Below, in pieces: positions 7,124-10,282 of a DNA stretch of 10,282 nt; the first letter of the stretch is position 1, and each line of letters begins with the position of its first letter. The translations under genes and the position numbers were made by a program. The notes below the pieces were generated by a model. It was not told the DNA's origin. It did not search any database and worked only from the letters and a program-made list of their open reading frames with translations. Source of the DNA: an uncultured Oscillibacter sp. (lineage in GTDB: Bacteria; Bacillota; Clostridia; Oscillospirales; Oscillospiraceae); contig CAMXNV010000066.1 of assembly GCA_947245315.1 (NCBI GenBank), positions 1 to 10,282 of the forward strand, in the 5' to 3' direction.

Positions 7124-7157
7124 AAAACGCCTGAACCCAGAGGGTTCAGGCGTTTTT
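7124..7157 (+). terminator. Bidirectional intrinsic terminator between convergent genes
   Basis: A 15-bp stem (7124-7138 with 7142-7156) with an AGA loop and core CGCCTGAACCC/GGGTTCAGGCG ends in TTTTTCTC on the plus strand and in TTTTCAG on the minus strand. It lies 33 bases after the sigma-fusion stop and 41 bases after the stop of the minus-strand dehydrogenase, so it can serve both. Confidence 0.92.
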
Positions 7158-7197
7158 CTCATGCTGTAAATCAAGCTTCCGGCGTTCCCCTTGTCCG

Positions 7198-8169
7198 TCA
7201 ATACCCCCTGCTCCGGTCTATCAGGCTGTTCAGGGGACGGCCCGCGGCGTAGTTTTTCAGGTCCTCGCAGAACATCTCCACGTTCCGGTCGCAGGTATAG
7301 CCCAGGGTCATGTTCCCGGAGACGTGGGGGGTGAGGATCAGGTTCTTCGCCGTCCAGAGGGGATCATCCTTGGGCAGCGGCTCCGGCTCCATCACGTCCA
7401 GGGCCGCCCCGGCCAGGCGTCCGGCGTTCAGGGCCTCGATCAGGGCCTCCTGCTGGACGGCGGAGCCCCGGCCCACGTTCACCACCAGGGCCCCAGGGGG
7501 CAGCAGGGCGATCCGCTCCCGGTTGAGGATGTGGCGGGTCTCCGCCGTGCCCGGGAGGGCCATGATGAGGTTCTCCGTCCGGGGCAGCACCTCCTCCAGG
7601 GCGGAGATGGGCAGGACCTGGTCATAGACCTTCTCCCGGGCGGTCCCGCTCCGGCTGAGGCCGGTGATTTCGGCGGCCCCCAGGCCCCGGAGGCGCTCCG
7701 CCACGTGGAAGCCGATGTTCCCCAGGCCCAGCAGGGTGAAGCGGTTGTCCCGGATGGAGCGGATGGGGAGCTGGTTGCTCCAGCCCCGGTTCAAGACGAC
7801 CTCCTCGTACTCCGGCATCCGGCGCAGCAGCATCAGCAGCACCATGACCACGTGCTCCGCGATGGTGACCCCGTAGCAGCTGCTGTTGCTGAGCATGCAG
7901 TCCGGGTTGGCGAAGAGGCCCGGATCTTTGCAATAGGGGTCCACCCCGGCGTAGGAGCAGCAATACCACTTCAGGGACGCCGGGGCCGCCTTGAGCAGCT
8001 CCGGGGAGTGGGCATAGAGGACCTCGCAGTGCTGGAGGCAGTCCCGCGCCTCCTCAAACTGGTCCAGGGTGAAGAAGCGGGGCTCAAAACCGGCGGCCCC
8101 AGCGGCCTCCCGGATTTGGTCCTTGTGTTGTTCGGTGAGGAATTCCAGACAGATGCAGATTTCGCGCAT
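7198..8169 (-). CDS. D-2-hydroxyacid dehydrogenase family protein
   Basis: A 323-residue cytoplasmic NAD(P)-dependent oxidoreductase of the D-isomer 2-hydroxyacid dehydrogenase family, which interconverts 2-oxo acids and D-2-hydroxyacids. The Rossmann motif is GLGNIG (148-153). The catalytic triad is intact: Arg234 in NVGRGS, Glu263 in EPEPLP, His282 in LTPHVSGN. The N-terminal catalytic half (1-105) and C-terminal return (about 287-323) are complete. After the second Rossmann strand the sequence is ITGLSRSG, without the acidic residue that usually selects NAD, so NADP(H) preference is possible. AGGAGG (8175-8180) precedes the ATG by five bases. It starts 53 bases downstream of the flavoprotein gene without an obvious terminator or strong promoter between, suggesting co-transcription. 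The substrate (glyoxylate, hydroxypyruvate, phosphoglycerate or another oxo acid) cannot be assigned. Confidence 0.93.
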   Translation of the reverse strand: MREICICLEFLTEQHKDQIREAAGAAGFEPRFFTLDQFEEARDCLQHCEVLYAHSPELLKAAPASLKWYCCSYAGVDPYCKDPGLFANPDCMLSNSSCYGVTIAEHVVMVLLMLLRRMPEYEEVVLNRGWSNQLPIRSIRDNRFTLLGLGNIGFHVAERLRGLGAAEITGLSRSGTAREKVYDQVLPISALEEVLPRTENLIMALPGTAETRHILNRERIALLPPGALVVNVGRGSAVQQEALIEALNAGRLAGAALDVMEPEPLPKDDPLWTAKNLILTPHVSGNMTLGYTCDRNVEMFCEDLKNYAAGRPLNSLIDRSRGY

Positions 8170-8222
8170 AACGGCCTCCTATGTTTGTAATGATGTGGGT
8201 TTCAAGAAATGAGGGGCAGACC

Positions 8223-9809
8223 CTAGCCCAGGTCCCGCAGCAGCGCCTCGGCGCAGCGGAGGCCGTCGGCGGCGGCGGAGAGAATCCCCCCGGCGTAGCC
8301 CGCCCCCTCGCCGCAGGGGTACAGGCCCGCCACGGCGGAGCGGAGCTCCGGCCCCCGGAGAATCCGAACCGGAGAGGAGCTCCGGGTCTCCACGGCGGTG
8401 AGGACGGCGTCAGGGCTGTCGTAGCCCCGGAGCTTCCGCCCCAGGATGGGCAGGGCCTCCTCCAGGGCCTGGGCCACAAAGGGGGGCAGGCAGCGGTGGA
8501 GGTCCGTCCAGGTGACGCCGGGCCGGTAACTGGGCCGGACGGCCCCCGGGCCCGTGGAGGGGCGGCGGTTCAAAAAGTCCTCCACCCGCTGGGCGGGAGC
8601 CCGGTAGCCCCCGCCGCCCAGGGCGTAGGCCGCGGACTCCATCTCCCGCTGGAAGGCCACCCCCGCCAGGACGCCCCCGCCGAAGTCCTGGGAGGTCACG
8701 TTTACCAGCACCGCGCCGTTGATGTTCTCCCGGTCCCGGGCGAACTCGCTCATGCCGTTGGTCACCACCCGGTCCGCCTCCGAGGCGGCGGCCACCACCT
8801 CCCCGCCGGGGCAGACGCAGAAGGAGAAGACCCCCCGGCCGCTGGGGAGATGGCAGGACAGCTTGTAGGTGGAGGCGGGCAGGCCCGGGTGCCCGGCGTA
8901 CTGCCGGTACTGGGCGGCGTCGCAGTCCGCCTGGCGGTGCTCGATCCGCACGCCCACGGCAAAGGGCTTGGCCTCCATGGGGACGCCCCGCCGGTGGAGC
9001 ATCTCGAAGGTGTCCCGGGCGGAGTGGCCGGGGCAGAGGATCAGCCCCCGGCAGGGGATGAAGCAGGGCCCCCCGGGGCCCAGGGCCTCCACCCCCGTCA
9101 GGGCGCCCCCCTCAATCCGCAGGTCCGTCAAGCGGGTCTCGAAGCGGACGTCCGCCCCCAGGTCCAGCAGCTCCCGGCGGAGGTTCCGGAGGACGGTCCG
9201 GAGGTAGTCCGTGCCGATGTGGGGCTTGGCGTCGATGAGGATGTCCGGCGGCGCGCCCCAGGCGGCCAGCTGCTCCAGGATGAAGCGGTGGCGGAGGTCC
9301 CGGGTTCCGGTGTTCAGCTTGCCGTCGGAGAAGGCCCCGGCGCCCCCCTCGCCGAATTGGACGTTGGACTCCAGGTCCAGGACGCCGGAGGACCAGAAGC
9401 GCTCCACGTCGGCCCGCCGGGCCTCCACGGGGCGGCCCCGCTCCAGCAGGATGGGCCGCTGCCCCGCCCTGGCCAGCGCCAGCGCGGCGAAGAGCCCCGC
9501 CGGGCCCGCTCCGGCCACCACCGGCGGCAGCGAGGGCGGCGGCAGGGGGTCCGGGAGACGGTAGACGGGCCCGAGCTCCAGGCGGCTGACCTTCCTGCTC
9601 CGGCAGCGGCGGAGCACGGTGGCCTCGTGGTCCAGGGAGACCGCCAGGGTGTAGGTCAGGGCCACGTCCTCCCGGGCGTCCACGCTCCGCCGGAGAATCC
9701 GGAGGGAGCGGAGCTCCTGCGCCGGGACCCGGAGGAGCTTTGCGGCCAGGGCGGTCAGCCCCGCCTCATCCCCGCCGGGGGGAAGTCGGAGCCCTTCCAG
9801 CTTGAGCAT
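8223..9809 (-). CDS. FAD-dependent oxidoreductase of the COG2509 type
   Basis: A 528-residue predicted flavoprotein. An N-terminal domain of about 95 residues precedes the FAD-binding Rossmann motif VVAGAGPAG (G100-G105) and the ribose-binding glutamate in LLERG. The hallmark segment VQFGEGGAGAFSDGKLNTG (150-168) and PHIGTD (196-201) mark the COG2509-type 'FAD-dependent dehydrogenase' family. The C-terminal FAD segment LYPCGEGAGYAGGI is present, so the protein is full length. The physiological substrate of the family is, to my knowledge, not established. The start at 9809 is chosen over an in-frame ATG at 9854 because AAAGGAGG (9816-9823) sits six bases before it, and 9854 would lie upstream of the predicted -10 box. 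It is probably co-transcribed with the downstream hydroxyacid dehydrogenase. Confidence 0.92.
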   Translation of the reverse strand: MLKLEGLRLPPGGDEAGLTALAAKLLRVPAQELRSLRILRRSVDAREDVALTYTLAVSLDHEATVLRRCRSRKVSRLELGPVYRLPDPLPPPSLPPVVAGAGPAGLFAALALARAGQRPILLERGRPVEARRADVERFWSSGVLDLESNVQFGEGGAGAFSDGKLNTGTRDLRHRFILEQLAAWGAPPDILIDAKPHIGTDYLRTVLRNLRRELLDLGADVRFETRLTDLRIEGGALTGVEALGPGGPCFIPCRGLILCPGHSARDTFEMLHRRGVPMEAKPFAVGVRIEHRQADCDAAQYRQYAGHPGLPASTYKLSCHLPSGRGVFSFCVCPGGEVVAAASEADRVVTNGMSEFARDRENINGAVLVNVTSQDFGGGVLAGVAFQREMESAAYALGGGGYRAPAQRVEDFLNRRPSTGPGAVRPSYRPGVTWTDLHRCLPPFVAQALEEALPILGRKLRGYDSPDAVLTAVETRSSSPVRILRGPELRSAVAGLYPCGEGAGYAGGILSAAADGLRCAEALLRDLG

Positions 9810-9842
9810 AGGCTGCCTCCTTTCGTTGAAAACGATGGGTTC

Positions 9843-9851
9843 AGTATAGCA
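9843..9851 (-). promoter_or_regulatory. Extended -10 promoter of the flavoprotein operon
   Basis: The minus strand reads TGCTATACT (9851-9843), an extended -10 with 5 of 6 matches in the hexamer. No good -35 was seen at 16-18 bases upstream. It lies 33 bases before the chosen ATG at 9809. Confidence 0.6.
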
Positions 9852-9940
9852 CAAACTTCTGGGAGATGGAATGCGGTCTTTGTATTTTGGGGCGGAAAGA
9901 ATCTAAAAAATCATTTTTTAAAAAAATATTGGAAAACCCC

Positions 9941-9968
9941 TTGACAAACTCAGGTTCTTTAGTATAAT
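9941..9968 (+). promoter_or_regulatory. Promoter of the tRNA-Gln gene
   Basis: A perfect TTGACA (9941-9946) and a perfect TATAAT (9963-9968) are spaced by 16 bases, ending 22 bases before the tRNA 5' end. This is the strongest promoter in the window, as expected for a stable RNA. The A/T-rich stretch 9900-9935 just upstream could act as an UP element. Confidence 0.88.
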
Positions 9969-9990
9969 AATAGCTGTTCGACGGCAATAC

Positions 9991-10064
9991 AGCGGGTTTG
10001 TGTAAAGGTAGCACAGCAGACTCTGACTCTGTATGTGAGGGTTCGAATCCTTCACCCGCTGCCA
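9991..10064 (+). tRNA. tRNA-Gln (anticodon CTG), with encoded CCA
   Basis: A complete cloverleaf: acceptor AGCGGGT pairs with ACCCGCT; D stem GTGT/GCAC with loop AAAGGTA; anticodon stem GCAGA/TCTGT with loop CTCTGAC, giving anticodon CTG (reads CAG, glutamine); T stem GAGGG/CCTTC with loop TTCGAAT; discriminator G; CCA encoded at 10062-10064. G-U pairs occur in the D, anticodon and T stems. Glutamine identity comes from the anticodon only. Confidence 0.93.
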
Positions 10065-10068
10065 GCTC

Positions 10069-10131
10069 AGAAATTCCTACCACCGCTCCGTTTCCGGCTT
10101 CGCCGAAAACTGCGCTATGGTGGGAATTTCT
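10069..10131 (+). other. Long hairpin immediately after the tRNA
   Basis: Arms 10069-10082 and 10118-10131 form a 14-bp stem (AGAAATTCC...), with one position that pairs as G-U in plus-strand RNA. Between them is a nested stem CGGC/GCCG flanked by TTT/AAA. It begins four bases after CCA and is followed by TTCGCTTT, a poor U-tract, so it may terminate the tRNA transcript or be part of a structured leader. Confidence 0.55.
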
Positions 10132-10137
10132 TCGCTT

Positions 10138-10172
10138 TCAGCCCGCAAACGCTTTGCTGGTTTGTGGGCTGA
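10138..10172 (+). other. Second hairpin downstream of the tRNA
   Basis: CAGCCCGCAAAC (10139-10150) pairs with GTTTGTGGGCTG (10160-10171) around a 9-base loop, with one G-U pair in plus-strand RNA and one further T-A pair at the base (10138/10172). It is followed by a G-run, not a T-run, so it is not an intrinsic terminator. Confidence 0.55.
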
Positions 10173-10182
10173 GGGGGGAACG

Positions 10183-10239
10183 ATGAACTATCCGGGTCGT
10201 CCGGTTATTGTACGGGAAGCCTTGAAACCGTTGCGTTAA
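10183..10239 (+). CDS. Possible 18-residue small ORF after the hairpins
   Basis: ATG at 10183 encodes MNYPGRPVIVREALKPLR before TAA. It is preceded by AGGGGGG (10172-10178) with a short spacing, a plausible ribosome binding site. The same frame is open back to an ATG at 10117 (40 residues in all), but that start lies inside the first hairpin and has no binding site. It could be a leader peptide for a gene beyond the right edge, or chance. The product is not recognised. Confidence 0.3.
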   Translation: MNYPGRPVIVREALKPLR

Positions 10240-10282
10240 TAGTGGTAAGGAACTCACGCAAGGAGACTGTTGGCTGACAATT

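Noticed and set aside
4787..7201. Very long open frame on the minus strand opposite the sigma fusion
   Set aside because: It is an antisense shadow caused by GC-rich codon use; its translation is low-complexity Gly/Val/Asp-rich without domains, whereas the plus frame has clear sigma motifs and repeat modules.
9810..9854. Upstream ATG adding 15 residues to the flavoprotein
   Set aside because: It lies upstream of the predicted -10 box and would include the ribosome binding site of the better ATG at 9809.
8181..9944. 587-codon plus-strand open frame opposite the flavoprotein
   Set aside because: Its translation is Gly/Pro/Ala-rich without motifs, and the opposite strand encodes a complete FAD-binding protein.
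9841..10083. 80-codon minus-strand ORF containing GEGFEPSHTESESAVLPL
   Set aside because: The GFEPS...VLPL pattern is the well-known artefact of translating the antisense strand of a tRNA gene; it overlaps tRNA-Gln.

Overview
The window comes from a GC-rich, Gram-positive-type Firmicute, most likely an Oscillospiraceae-like gut Clostridium. Three things suggest this: strong AGGAGG-type ribosome binding sites, A/T-rich sigma-A promoters set in GC-rich DNA, and protein families typical of that group (BMP-type lipoprotein, NTF2-like/LytTR regulator, membrane-tethered sigma factor, COG2509-type flavoprotein). This placement is inference from sequence style; no ribosomal RNA is present.

Layout. 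The left edge holds the 5' part of a minus-strand BMP-family ABC transporter lipoprotein with a clear promoter (1-913). A 450-base gap follows, containing GC-rich inverted repeats. The plus strand then carries three separately promoted genes: a DHH/DHHA1 phosphoesterase (1265-2242) followed by a long terminator-like hairpin, an NTF2-like/LytTR regulator (2509-3309), and a very large sigma-70 family protein (3494-7090). A bidirectional terminator at 7124-7157 separates these from a convergent minus-strand pair: a COG2509-type FAD-dependent oxidoreductase (9809-8223) and a D-2-hydroxyacid dehydrogenase (8169-7198), probably one operon. A promoter and tRNA-Gln(CTG) gene (9941-10064) follow on the plus strand. 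The right end is a strongly folded, non-obviously coding stretch with a tiny ORF.

The most interesting object is the 1198-residue sigma protein. An ECF-type sigma domain (regions 2 and 4) is joined to an Ala/Gly-rich segment, one hydrophobic segment, a long Pro/acidic linker and about eight Ig-like beta modules. The last six modules form three tandem A-B pairs, and their cysteines appear and disappear in pairs, which suggests disulfides and therefore an extracytoplasmic location. No separate anti-sigma gene lies beside it. It reads as a sigma factor physically tethered to a surface sensor or adhesin. Similar sigma-TM-ectodomain proteins are, from memory, present in other Clostridia, so novelty would lie in this ectodomain and its signalling mechanism. 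The neighbouring LytTR regulator makes 2.4-7.1 kb a regulatory cluster, though a functional link between the two is not shown by the sequence.
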